From: Tanytarsus gracilentus
Lineage: Eukaryota > Arthropoda > Insecta > Diptera > Chironomidae
Length of the DNA: 64,000 bases
Assembly (NCBI GenBank): GCA_038502055.1
Contig: JAXRKN010000044.1
Coordinates: 398,501-462,500, forward strand
Direction of reading: 5' to 3'
Shown: one piece after another, positions 22,301 to 32,888 of the stretch
How positions within the stretch are numbered: position 1 is the first letter of the stretch
Layout of the letters: the number at the start of each line of letters is the position of its first letter
The notes under the pieces: model-generated
Databases searched by the model: none
What the model saw: only the letters and a program-made list of their open reading frames with translations
Told to the model about the DNA's origin: nothing
Translations under genes and position numbers: made by a program

Positions 22301-25300
22301 GTCAAGTGTACTTCTATCATATTCCAACGGGTGTCTCGACATGGCACGATCCTCGAATTCCTAGAGATTTCGACTTCAATTCCCTCGCACCCGATCAATT
22401 AGGCACTCTGCCAACGTAAGCTAAAAATTATCAATTTATTTCATTAATAATTTATTTAATTTTAATTATAGTGGATGGGAGCAAAGAAAGACAGCATCTG
22501 GAAGGGATTATTATGTGAACCATAATAATCGAACAACACAATTCACCGATCCCGTAAGATGTTTAATTAATAATTAATCGTTAGTTAATTAACATAATTA
22601 AATTTAAATAGAGACTAAATGGACAACTCTTGAATGCACTAAGACGTTCGGCAGCGGCCGCAGTTAATGTCTCTTCTGGTGGCGCACAGCCACAAACTTC
22701 CACTAACTCTTCATCGTCAACGACATCGAGTAATGGACCGACTGCGATCATTAGACCAAACAATGTCATAGAACATAGATCCAATGTCATAACTAACACG
22801 TCCGCGGTAACCACTAATGGCTCAACAATTCCTGACCTTCCAATTGGCCTCCTCGAGAGTGAGCTGCCAAAGTATCGTCGAGATTTAGTTGGAAAGTTGC
22901 GACAACTTAGAAGTGAACTGCAAGCACTGCAGCCACAATCGGGACATTGTCGATTAGAGGTATCGAGAACGGAGATTTTCGAGGAAAGCTATCGCTTAGT
23001 GATGAAAATGCGACCAAAGGACATGAGAAAGTGAGTTCATATACTTTTTGCATTCAGTATAATTAAAATAATTTCTTTTTTAGACGACTGATGGTTAAAT
23101 TTCGTAATGAAGAGGGCTTAGATTATGGTGGAATTGCACGCGAGTGGCTTCATTTACTCTCGCGCGAAATGTTAAACCCTCAATATGGCCTGTTTCAATA
23201 CTCGCGAGATGATCAGTATACGCTTCAAATAAATCCCGATTCTGGTAAGAAATAAGTTAACTTTCAATCAAAATTCATACTAGGGTGCAAATTTTAATTT
23301 TGTTTTCTTACTAAACTTTGACCCTTTTTATTATGTCTCGAAAGTGCACTTAACATTCTTTAAATTTCACGATTTTTTCATGAGCGCTTGATATCACCAT
23401 CAACTATGTTTTCAGTTGGGTTTCATTAAAAAATCAGACCGTGGTATGCCTGTTTGGCACCGATCTATTTTCTCCATACAAAATAAATGTTCAACTTCAA
23501 TGGTCATTCTATCCATGAAAGAGTTGAGCTAAAATTTGTAAATTATTTTTCCCATCAAGGTTTGTGTCTTCACTTTCAAATAAAATTTACTCTTTCCAAA
23601 AATATGGCTTCGTTCGTGAGATATGATTTTTTAAAGCGGCGAGCTCTAACTTTGACCCCGTCGAGCTCTAATTTTGACCCTCGAAAAAGTTGATTGTGAG
23701 CTGCAAAACTGTTTTTACTCAACTTCAACTGAGACTTTTCTTAAATATTTCATCATTTGCCATCGATTAAGCAAAAAATAATTTGGGGTCGCTTCCCAAC
23801 TTCATGCTGGAATCGTGAATTTTTACTTCCTTTATAGGTCAATGGATGCTTTAAAAGATGGGTTGATTTTTGAAAGTATTTTTAGAATGTAGCCTTATAC
23901 CATTCCAACAATTCCTGTTACTTTTTATTTGAAAGCAAACACATCTTCGCTTCCGTTTGAACCCCTTCTTTAAAACCAATAATTTAATATTTAATATTTA
24001 AAAAAATAATTGTTTGATGCTGAAATCTATTAAATTCATGCAGAAATGTATCCCAAAAAATTTAAAAAATATGGCTGATGTAAAATAAACATAAGCGGCA
24101 TCTCCTATGACTATATTAAGCACCTCCTGGTTCCACTTCCAGCACTTCCTTGACTTTTTGCCTAAATTTTTTTTGCTCATAATCAGCATGCTAAGTGGGC
24201 TGATAATAAGCATAATTTTAATTTATACCTGACACCATTAAAGTATGCTTAAAAATACAACTTAAATATTTTTCTTCGACTTGATAAATTAAATTTTTTA
24301 TAAATTTTAACTTCATCTTCATGTTACCTGAGATGGTGCTTATTGTCAGCACAGCTTATGCTGATTATGAGCAAAAAAAATTTAGGCAAAAAGTCAAGGA
24401 AGTGCTGGAAGTGGAACCAGGAGGTGCTTAATATAGTCATAGGAGATGCCGCTTATGTTTATTTTACATCAGCCATATTTTTTAAATTTTTTGGGATACA
24501 TTTCTGCATGAATTTAATAGATTTCAGCATCAAACAATTATTTTTTTAAATATTAGGGTGCAAATTTTAATTTTGTTTTCTTACTAAACTTTGACCCTTT
24601 TTATTATGTCTCGAAAGTGCACTTAACATTCTTTAAATTTCACGATTTTTTCATGAGCGCTTGATATCACCATCAACTATGTTTTCAGTTGGGTTTCATT
24701 AAAAAATCAGACCGTGGTATGCCTGTTTGGCACCGATCTATTTTCTCCATACAAAATAAATGTTCAACTTCAATGGTCATTCTATCCATGAAAGAGTTGA
24801 GCTAAAATTTGTAAATTATTTTTCCCATCAAGGTTTGTGTCTTCACTTTCAAATAAAATTTACTCTTTCCAAAAATATGGCTTCGTTCGTGAGATATGAT
24901 TTTTTAAAGCGGCGAGCTCTAACTTTGACCCCGTCGAGCTCTAATTTTGACCCTCGAAAAAGTTGATTGTGAGCTGCAAAACTGTTTTTACTCAACTTCA
25001 ACTGAGACTTTTCTTAAATATTTCATCATTTGCCATCGATTAAGCAAAAAATAATTTGGGGTCGCTTCCCAACTTCATGCTGGAATCGTGAATTTTTACT
25101 TCCTTTATAGGTCAATGGATGCTTTAAAAGATGGGTTGATTTTTGAAAGTATTTTTAGAATGTAGCCTTATACCATTCCAACAATTCCTGTTACTTTTTA
25201 TTTGAAAGCAAACACATCTTCGCTTCCGTTTGAACCCCTTCTTTAAAACCAATAATTTAATATTTAATATTTAAAAAAATAATTGTTTGATGCTGAAATC

Positions 25301-27522
25301 TATTAAATTCATGCAGAAATGTATCCCAAAAAATTTAAAAAATATGGCTGATGTAAAATAAACATAAGCGGCATCTCCTATGACTATATTAAGCACCTCC
25401 TGGTTCCACTTCCAGCACTTCCTTGACTTTTTGCCTAAATTTTTTTTGCTCATAATCAGCATGCTAAGTGGGCTGATAATAAGCATAATTTTAATTTATA
25501 CCTGACACCATTAAAGTATGCTTAAAAATACAACTTAAATATTTTTCTTCGACTTGATAAATTAAATTTTTTATAAATTTTAACTTCATCTTCATGTTAC
25601 CTGAGATGGTGCTTATTGTCAGCACAGCTTATGCTGATTATGAGCAAAAAAAATTTAGGCAAAAAGTCAAGGAAGTGCTGGAAGTGGAACCAGGAGGTGC
25701 TTAATATAGTCATAGGAGATGCCGCTTATGTTTATTTTACATCAGCCATATTTTTTAAATTTTTTGGGATACATTTCTGCATGAATTTAATAGATTTCAG
25801 CATCAAACAATTATTTTTTTAAATATTAAATATTAAATTATTGGTTTTAAAGAAGGGGTTCAAACGGAAGCGAAGATGTGTTTGCTTTCAAATAAAAAGT
25901 AACAGGAATTGTTGGAATGGTATAAGGCTACATTCTAAAAATACTTTCAAAAATCAACCCATCTTTTAAAGCATCCATTGACCTATAAAGGAAGTAAAAA
26001 TTCACGATTCCAGCATGAAGTTGGGAAGCGACCCCAAATTATTTTTTGCTTAATCGATGGCAAATGGTGAAATATTTAAGAAAAGTCTCAGTTGAAGTTG
26101 AGTAAAAACAGTTTTGCAGCTCACAATCAACTTTTTCGAGGGTCAAAATTAGAGCTCGACGGGGTCAAAGTTAGAGCTCGCCGCTTTAAAAAATCATATC
26201 TCACGAACGAAGCCATATTTTTGGAAAGAGTAAATTTTATTTGAAAGTGAAGACACAAACCTTGATGGGAAAAATAATTTACAAATTTTAGCTCAACTCT
26301 TTCATGGATAGAATGACCATTGAAGTTGAACATTTATTTTGTATGGAGAAAATAGATCAGTGCCAAACAGGCATACCACGATCTGATTTTTTAATGAAAC
26401 CCAACTGAAAACATGTATGATGGTGATATCAAGCGCTCATGAAAAAATCGTGAAATTTAAAGAATGTTAAGTGCACTTTCGAGACATAATAAAAAGGGTC
26501 AAAGTTTAGTAAGAAAACAAAATTAAAATTTGCACCCTAATACATTTAACTGTTCTTTTAGGCGTTAATCCAGATCATCTCTCCTACTTTCACTTTGTCG
26601 GTCGAATATTAGGAATTGCCGTTTTTCATGGCCACTGTCTAGATGCCGGCTTTACATTACCGTTTTATAAGCAGCTTCTAAATAAGCCAATTACCCTACA
26701 AGACATCGAAGGCGTTGATCCTGAACTTCATAGAAGTCTCACGTGGTTACTCGAGAACAGCATTACGGGTGTCATTGAGTCGACATTTAGTGTGGAAAAT
26801 AACAGCTTTGGTGTGCTTAAAGTTCACGAACTTAAGCCTAATGGTGCGCAAATTATTGTCACTGAAGATAACAAGCGAGAGTATGTGAAGCTTTATGTTA
26901 ATTATCGATTTATGAGAGGAATTGAGCAGCAGTTTTTGGCACTGCAAAAGGGTACAATAATTCTTTACTTTTTTAAAATTCTCCAATTTAATGACATTAT
27001 TTTTTTTAAGGATTCTGTGAATTGATACCCAATAATTTATTACGTCCATTTGATGAACGCGAGCTTGAATTAGTTATTTGCGGCATAAGCAATATTGATA
27101 TAAATGACTGGAAGCAATATACTCGTCTTAAACACTGCTCACCGGAAACTTCGCAAGTTGTTTGGTTTTGGCAGGTATGATCATTTAACTTGACCTCGAG
27201 AGAGAGAGAGCTATTTATAAATTTAAACATCACACAGGTGGTTGATTCGTATTCGCCAGAGATGCGAGCAAGGCTGTTACAATTTGTTACTGGATCTTCG
27301 CGAGTACCCTTGCAGGGCTTTAAAGCACTCCAGGGAAATACGGGAGCGTCCACTCCTCGTCTCTTTACAATCCATCTCACCATGGACGTTCCCATACAGA
27401 ATCTACCAAAAGCTCACACATGCTTCAATCGTATCGATATTCCACCCTACGATAGCTTTCAACTTCTCAATGACAAATTGAGTCAGGCTGTTGAGGAAAC
27501 GTGCGGCTTCGCAGTTGAATAA
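19383..27522 (+). CDS. Smurf: Smurf, HECT E3 ubiquitin ligase (C2-WW-HECT)
   Basis: A NEDD4-family ligase that in flies targets SMADs and limits BMP signalling. Exons: 19383-19425, 19535-19573, 20737-21804, 21861-22013, 22071-22223, 22280-22415, 22472-22553, 22612-23030, 23084-23244, 26562-26951, 27011-27174 and 27238-27522; all phases agree, about 1,030 residues. C2 domain at ~10-140 (RLPDPFAKVVVDGGQ); WW1 ~175-205 (LPEGWEERKTNDGRNYYVNH); WW2 ~483-515 (GYEMRTTQQGQVYFYH, first Trp replaced by Tyr as in vertebrate SMURFs); WW3 ~530-560; HECT ~660-1030 with catalytic Cys near 998 (KAHTCFNRIDIP). A long Asn/Thr/Ser-rich linker separates WW1 and WW2, which lengthens it relative to human SMURF2 (748). 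Intron 2 (19574-20736) holds only AT-rich sequence; intron 9 (23245-26561) is enlarged by a foldback element. Two acceptors lie 10 bp apart before exon 4. Confidence 0.95.
23281..26539. mobile_element. 3.26-kb foldback (long inverted repeat) element in Smurf intron
   Basis: A non-coding element with ends TAGGGTGCAAATTTTAATTT (23281) and its reverse complement (to 26539). Flanks are ATAC on both sides (23277-23280, 26540-26543), a possible 4-bp target duplication; a TA duplication with ends at GGGTGC also fits. A 1,273-bp unit (arm plus hairpin core) occurs twice head to tail (23281-24553 and 24554-25826) and looks identical; then an inverted arm (25827-26539) follows. The arm plus left core half (24554 to ~25484) pairs with ~25610-26539, about 0.92 kb per arm around a ~125-bp loop. 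Left and outermost right arms differ at only a few positions. The small open frames in it are mirror copies of each other with no recognisable domain. Superfamily is uncertain. Confidence 0.88.
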
Positions 27523-28178
27523 GATGAATCCATTTTTATCTCCATAATTACACGCATATTATTATATACATATACGACTTTATGACCTATTTATAAACGC
27601 AAAACACATTTTTTAATTAATTACATTGATAATTAATTAATTAATTAATTCATACATTTCTGACGCAGACGATAGATTTTGCGAAGTTATAAGGAAGACA
27701 TATTGAAAAGAAATATATAAATTTTACTGAAGATAATCAAAACTTTTTTTGACAAAATTAAATACGAACCTTTTTGACACTTTATATAAATATATATATG
27801 CAAAATTATGAGATTTTTCGGAAAATGATTATATGACAATTATGCAAAAATGTTTTTAGACAAAAAATAATTTTTTTTATTAAATAAATATATAGCTGAA
27901 AGTAATTTGTAACGTATTCTTTTACTTTAAACAACTCTGGATTACGTTGGAAAAAAGTCGACCCTGATTTGTCTCTCTTCAGTGAAAAGAAAAATTATTT
28001 CAATTTTAGTTTATTGATGTTAATTGAAAGTAACGTTCTTAATTAAGAACTCAAAAGTGCAATATCCACCTGTTTGGGTCAAAGAAAAATGAATTGAGTG
28101 CACGGAAGTTATTGAAAAATGATTTTTGAGAATTTAGGGGAGTTGTCTAATTGAAAAAAAAAAAGATCAAAACAAAAA
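27523..28178. other. Intergenic: Smurf 3' UTR and Kelch gene 5' side
   Basis: The first ~370 bp are the likely Smurf 3' UTR, and the last part should hold the Kelch gene promoter. Nothing coding is seen. Confidence 0.5.
27883..27888 (+). terminator. Poly(A) signal, Smurf
   Basis: AATAAA about 360 bp after the Smurf stop codon; an AT-rich context makes the exact site uncertain. Confidence 0.4.
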
Positions 28179-30120
28179 ATGCCTCAAAACGACCTCAAAA
28201 ATGCAGCAACAACGCCCGAATCATCGCCACTTTGTCATCTCGCCAGCAGCTACTACTCGAGCTTCTTCAAAAACCTAAAAATTCTCTACGACGATGAAAG
28301 ATTTTATGATTGTGAACTGTTTTGTGCTGATGGCGATGAAAAGGAGCAGAAAATAATTAAGGCACATCGAGTGATACTAAGCAGCAGCAGCAGTTACTTT
28401 GAGGCCATGTTTGGCAACGATTTCAATGAAAACAAGAACAAAATTGTTAAATTTCATTCCATAAATTATAAAATTCTCAAGATTCTCATTAATTTCATTT
28501 ATACGGGCAAAATAGAAATTAATCAAGTGAACGTTCAGGAATTGCTTGCAGGTGAGTTAATTAATTAAGAAGTTTACAAATTGACGCTAAAAAAATTGTC
28601 AATTTACAGCTGCTGACTTTTTACAACTGACCGATGTGGTTGATGGCTGCTCGATGTACCTGTGTCGCGAATTGCATGCATCTAATGCTCTCGGTATACT
28701 TCGATTTGCAGAAGCGCATAATTGTAAGGAGCTGGCTGAGAGTGCGAGTGCTTTCATCAACAGTAATTTTCCAGACATTGCCGAAGCCGATGAAATTCTT
28801 GAAGTTTCATCGCAAATGTTTTCGAGACTAATTTCTTCAGAAATGATTCGAGTTGACAGCGAATATCAAGTCTTTAAGGCATGCATTAGATGGATAAAAC
28901 ATGAGATTAGTAATAGAAAGCGATTTGTATTCGATATATTGGGAAACGTGCGTCTCTCACTCGTGCCGTTACGTCTCGTCGAAGACGAAATTGCTCTTTG
29001 TCGTGATATGAGCTTAAAAATTGCTCTTCGTAGTATTCTGAAAGATTTAACTTCAAGACGTGGTCAGCTTGTTCCTATTTCGGCGATTCCACGCCTTGGT
29101 GCGAAAAAATCAATTTACGTCATAGGCGGAAGCAAACGAGAAAGTACCAGTGGTTGGACAAATGACTGCATTTTCGACAGCGTAATTAAATTTGATATTT
29201 TCCGACGCGAATGGATAGACGTTTGTCCGATGACGACTGGAAGAATTTTACCCGGTGTCACGACTCTTGGAAGTAAGATTTATGTTGTTGGTGGAGAGAG
29301 AGGAAGTCAAATATTTGCGAACGGGGAAGTTTACGATCCAATCTCGAATAGCTGGGAACCCTTAAATCCAATGAACACGAGTCGATGTGAATTTGGATTG
29401 TGTGCACTTGGCGGTACTTTGTGGGCAATTGGAGGATGGATCGGTGAAGATATTGGCGATACAATTGAAAGCTATGATCCAATAAGAAATTGCTGGGAAA
29501 CTGTTGATAAATTACCAGAAGCTCGTTTCAGCATGGGAGTGGTATATTTGCCATTAACTTTCTTTAAAATAAATTTTCATTATATTTATTTCGTTTAGGT
29601 TTCGTTTGAAGGCTTAATTTATATTGTTGGCGGATGTACAACATCGTCGAGACATTTACCCGATTTAATCAGTTATAACCCCGTGACCCAAGAGTTTCAG
29701 CATTTATCTAAAATGCAAACAGCTCGCTGTCAAATGGGGGTCAGTATACTTGGTCGACATTTATACGTCGTAGGTGGCAATTCATCTCATCAAGAAGTGC
29801 TTAGTTCTGTAGAGCGATATTCGTTTGATGACGACAAATGGACTTGTGTCTCTTCCATGACGGTTCCACGAGCCTCACCAGCGGTATCAAGCGCAGATGG
29901 ATTTCTTTACGTTGCAGGCGGTGATCAAGTGAGTTCAAATATATAATTTTTTTTTGCTTAATTAACTTTAATGAATTAATGTTAGACATGCGAGGTCAAC
30001 TTTTATCGTGCTCAAATAACGATAAACTCATTCGAATGCTACAATCCATTAACAGATGCTTGGAAAACGTGTCCATCTCTTCCGAGCTCCCGAAGTGAAG
30101 CAGGTGCAGTGGTCATTTAG
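28179..30120 (+). CDS. BTB-BACK-Kelch protein, IPP/KLHL27-like
   Basis: Probably a Cullin-3 substrate adaptor or actin-binding Kelch protein. Exons 28179-28551, 28610-29541, 29599-29928 and 29986-30120 give 589 residues with consistent phases. BTB at ~30-140 (YDCELFCADG, KAHRVILSSSSSYFEAMFG, NFIYTGKIEI), BACK at ~145-290 (NALGILRFAEAHNCKELAE, EDEI), then six Kelch blades from ~310 (YVIGGSKRESTSG, IYVVGGERGSQIF, LWAIGGWIGEDIGDTIESYD, IYIVGGCTTSS, LYVVGGNSSHQEVLSSVERY, LYVAGGD). The stretches IGGE/GSQIF and GGWIGEDIGDTIE align well with human IPP (KLHL27), which is my best guess for orthology. Intron 2 is 57 bp and would stay open if retained except for the TAG of its own acceptor. Confidence 0.9.
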
Positions 30121-30347
30121 ATTTCATATATACTCACAAAGTATCATTCAGTTATGTCTGATTGAATTGTTAAGCTTTTATCGTTCAGTTAAAAATATGT
30201 ATTCACATCGTCCCAGCTAGTAAATAGTAAATAATCAAAGAATCACTTTATGTTCCTATCCCTTACGTGCAAAATTATTTATATATCGCTATTGAGTTTA
30301 TCACACATATGAATCTGATTTAAAAATATATATAAAAAAGTATTAAG

Positions 30348-30353
30348 AATAAA
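30348..30353 (+). terminator. Poly(A) signal, Kelch gene
   Basis: AATAAA about 230 bp past the Kelch-gene stop codon. Confidence 0.5.
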
Positions 30354-30392
30354 ATTATAAAATGCTTTCAAATAATCAAAAAAAAAAGTGTT

Positions 30393-31564
30393 ATAGCTTC
30401 GCTATATATTGTTTTCGATCTTGAGAGAAAACTCTCTTTGTCACCTGCTGCCTTCAAAAAGCCTTATTTCGATCTAGAACTTTTGCCACATGCAAGGCCA
30501 TCAAATTACGAATCTAAAAAGTATACACACTTATATGATCCATGGCCCAGGTCAGGCAGGATCGTCAAAAGAGTGCTGTTAGCATCCGGGATCCGGGATC
30601 AAGGATCCGGGCGACGTTTTTTGTACGCGCTCTACAGGTCGCACGGATCAACGGATTTTCTTCAAATTTTTTTTATTTGATTCTGCTAATCGAGAAGATG
30701 ATTACCTGCTACTACAAAATTTTTGCAGACCCATAAAAGTTAATTAAATTAAATAAATAAGTTTGTATGGGCTTGAGAAACACGTGGTGAGAATTTTTCA
30801 TCGTGAGAGTAAGAAATTTTTTGAGAGTTAATGAAAAATTTTTTGAGCGTCGGGAGTTTATATGGTGCTGAGGTACTATATGAGCTGGCACTAAGGATTT
30901 TTCGAGTCGTGACCATTGGTCGTGCCACGGACAGCCATAATGTCCATTTTTCAGAACTATGGCTTCATGGGTATCGTTGAACTCGTGATTGGACCAGGAA
31001 TCGATTGGCATGGATATAAAAACGCATGGTGGAAAATTGAACATGGTGGAAAATGGAACTTGGTGGAAAATGGAACACAGTGGAAAATGGAACATGTTGG
31101 AAAATGGAACATGGTGGAAAATGGAACATGATGGGAAATGGAACATGGTGGAAAATGGAACATGGTGGAAAATGGAACATGGTGGAAAATGGAACATGGT
31201 GGGAAATGGAACATGTGGAAAAATGGAACATGGTGGAAAATGGAACACGGTGGAAAATGGAACATGGTGGAAAATGAAACATGGTGGAAAATGGAACATG
31301 GTGGAAAATGGAACATGGTGGAAAATGAAACATGGTGGAAAATGGAACATAGTGGAAAATGGAACATGGTATAAAATGGAACATGGTGGGAAATGGAACA
31401 TGGCTGAAAATGGAACACAGTGATTTGGAACATAGTGACTTAGTTAACTTCACCATGGGAAAATAAATGCAGTTGTTATGTCTCTTTAAAATTAATACAA
31501 TACATTTATTTTTTGTTTTTGACTCATTAAATTAAAAATTAAAATAAGTTAAAAGCGAAGCTAT
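30393..31564. mobile_element. Candidate repeat island with short inverted ends
   Basis: The 11-mer ATAGCTTCGCT at 30393-30403 recurs as its reverse complement at 31554-31564. Between them lie a short GATCCGGG tandem patch (~30586-30609), a ~120-bp block at 30895-31015 that is clearly related to the 129-bp repeat units at 37.5-38.2 kb (shared CATTTTTCAGAACTATGG and ATCGTTGAACTCGTGATTGG), and a 17-bp minisatellite. The boundaries are a guess; the 11-bp match could be chance. Confidence 0.4.
31025..31438. repeat. 17-bp minisatellite, about 24 copies
   Basis: The unit GGAACATGGTGGAAAAT is repeated head to tail with scattered point changes and occasional one-base changes in length. Because 17 is not a multiple of 3 and the unit has no stop on several frames, long meaningless open frames appear on both strands. 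No spacers are present, so it is not a CRISPR-like array. Confidence 0.95.
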
Positions 31565-31869
31565 TCGGAAAAGGCGGAGTTCTGCGGAGCTTTTTGCAAA
31601 GAGAACAGTGAAACTGAGAACGCGGCGCACCGATAATGCCTCACTTGTTTAATTTAAGAAAACAAATGACAAAGTTGTATAAATTTAACAAGTCGTAAAA
31701 AACTTGTTGACACAACGTGTTTCTTTTATGCTAATTAGCTAACCTTTTTTGAATTTTAAGTTTTTAACTTTTTAGTAGGAAAATTCTTTGTTAATGCATA
31801 AGTTAAGATAATTAAAATTTGATCTTTCGACCTCACGTGGTTTTTCAAGAAGATTCATTGGTATTTTAA

Positions 31870-31877
31870 AACCGGTT
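31870..31877. promoter_or_regulatory. Grainyhead-type site upstream of peroxiredoxin
   Basis: AACCGGTT, a palindromic match to the Grainyhead consensus, sits about 120 bp above the TATA box of the peroxiredoxin gene. Grainyhead regulates cuticle and epithelial barrier genes in insects. A single motif match is weak evidence. Confidence 0.3.
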
Positions 31878-31990
31878 AAATGAATGAAAAGAAGAAAGAG
31901 TGGTCAATGGAACTTGAAGAGGATTGTCAAGAATCTATTGCATAGCAACACATGATATCGTAAAAAAAACACGTAGAATTTATTCCCTGC

Positions 31991-32028
31991 TATATAAACG
32001 ACACTTTTGCAACTCGATTTTTTCAGTC
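31991..32028 (+). promoter_or_regulatory. TATA box and initiator of the peroxiredoxin gene
   Basis: TATATAAA at 31991-31998 is followed 32 bp later by TCAGTC at 32023, an arthropod-type initiator. The implied 5' UTR is about 30 bp to the ATG at 32055. This is the clearest core promoter in the window. Confidence 0.7.
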
Positions 32029-32054
32029 TTGTAATAAACTTCAAGTGAATAGCA

Positions 32055-32720
32055 ATGCGATTAAACGAAGTCGTGGAAAATTTTGAGGCGTTAACTACGC
32101 AAGGAAAATTTAAATTCTACGATTGGGCAGTCAACTCTTGGGTGCTTCTTTTCAGTCACCCAGCTGATTTCACACCTGTTTGCAGCACAGAGTTGGGTAG
32201 AATTGCTGTTCATCAAGATGAATTCCGTAAAAGGAATGTCAAAATTTTGGCACATAGCGTCGATCCACTTGATCAGCATCAAACTTGGATAAATGACATT
32301 TGCAATTATTGTCAAGACATTTGTGGAGCATTTCCTTATCCCATTATTGCTGATCCATCACGTGAGCTGGCCGTTAAGTTTGGTATGTTGACTAGCGGCA
32401 ATGATATTGACCCTGAAACTGCAAAAACCGTTCGTTCACTCTTCATTATAAGTCCCGATCATCGCGTTCGTCTAACGATGTCGTATCCAGCTAGTTGTGG
32501 TAGAAATGTAGATGAAATATTAAGATGTATTGACAGCTTGCAGCTAACTGATCGTTTAAAAATTGTTGCAACTCCGGCCAACTGGGTACCGGGTGAAAAA
32601 ATTATGATTCTCCCTAATGCTGACGAGAAAACGATTCGAGAGCTTTTTGGAAATCAAGTTGATGTTGTTGATTTACCTTCAAAAGTTGTCTACATAAGAA
32701 CCACAACAAACTACAAATAA
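32055..32720 (+). CDS. 1-Cys peroxiredoxin (Prx6-like), divergent and intronless
   Basis: A 221-residue thiol peroxidase of the Prx6 group, in a single exon. The active site PADFTPVCSTE places the peroxidatic Cys at 43, with His35 in FSHP and Arg127 in TVRSLF matching the Prx6 triad. YPASCGRNVDEILRCIDSLQL and TPANWVPGEKIMILP are the usual Prx6 C-terminal features. Two departures stand out. The phospholipase motif GDSWG of mammalian Prx6 reads VNSWV here, so lipase activity is unlikely. There are extra cysteines at 83, 86, 90, 148 and 158, with C83-x2-C86-x3-C90 in a segment that is cysteine-poor in human Prx6. Lack of introns, a strong TATA box and a short 5' UTR suggest a recently duplicated or retroposed, inducible copy. 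The start is the first ATG after the initiator. Confidence 0.92.
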   Translation: MRLNEVVENFEALTTQGKFKFYDWAVNSWVLLFSHPADFTPVCSTELGRIAVHQDEFRKRNVKILAHSVDPLDQHQTWINDICNYCQDICGAFPYPIIADPSRELAVKFGMLTSGNDIDPETAKTVRSLFIISPDHRVRLTMSYPASCGRNVDEILRCIDSLQLTDRLKIVATPANWVPGEKIMILPNADEKTIRELFGNQVDVVDLPSKVVYIRTTTNYK

Positions 32721-32795
32721 TTTAATCTATTGACTCTTTATTAAGTACAAACTTTTTTTTTACTAAATCAGTGGCATAAAGTTTCGAGTGGTTTG

Positions 32796-32801
32796 AATAA
32801 A
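32796..32801 (+). terminator. Poly(A) signal, peroxiredoxin gene
   Basis: AATAAA about 75 bp after the stop codon, just before the convergent IDI gene. Confidence 0.6.
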
Positions 32802-32888
32802 GTTTTCTTCACTCTGTTTAATAAATTATTGTCCTTTACACTTCATAATATTCGTTAAAGCTATGTATATTGCTCACGCACGTGCACA

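Noticed and set aside
23487..26333. Seven 68-71 codon frames inside the Smurf intron
   Set aside because: They are the same two sequences seen again because of the tandem and inverted copies of the foldback element, with no recognisable domain.
31025..31438. Possible CRISPR-like array
   Set aside because: The repeats are directly adjacent with no unique spacers, in an insect genome; it is a minisatellite.
30712..31456. Long open frames of 140-230 codons on both strands with a repeated MEHGGKWN-type peptide
   Set aside because: They are products of the 17-bp minisatellite, which lacks stops in most frames; no start context, splice sites or domain.
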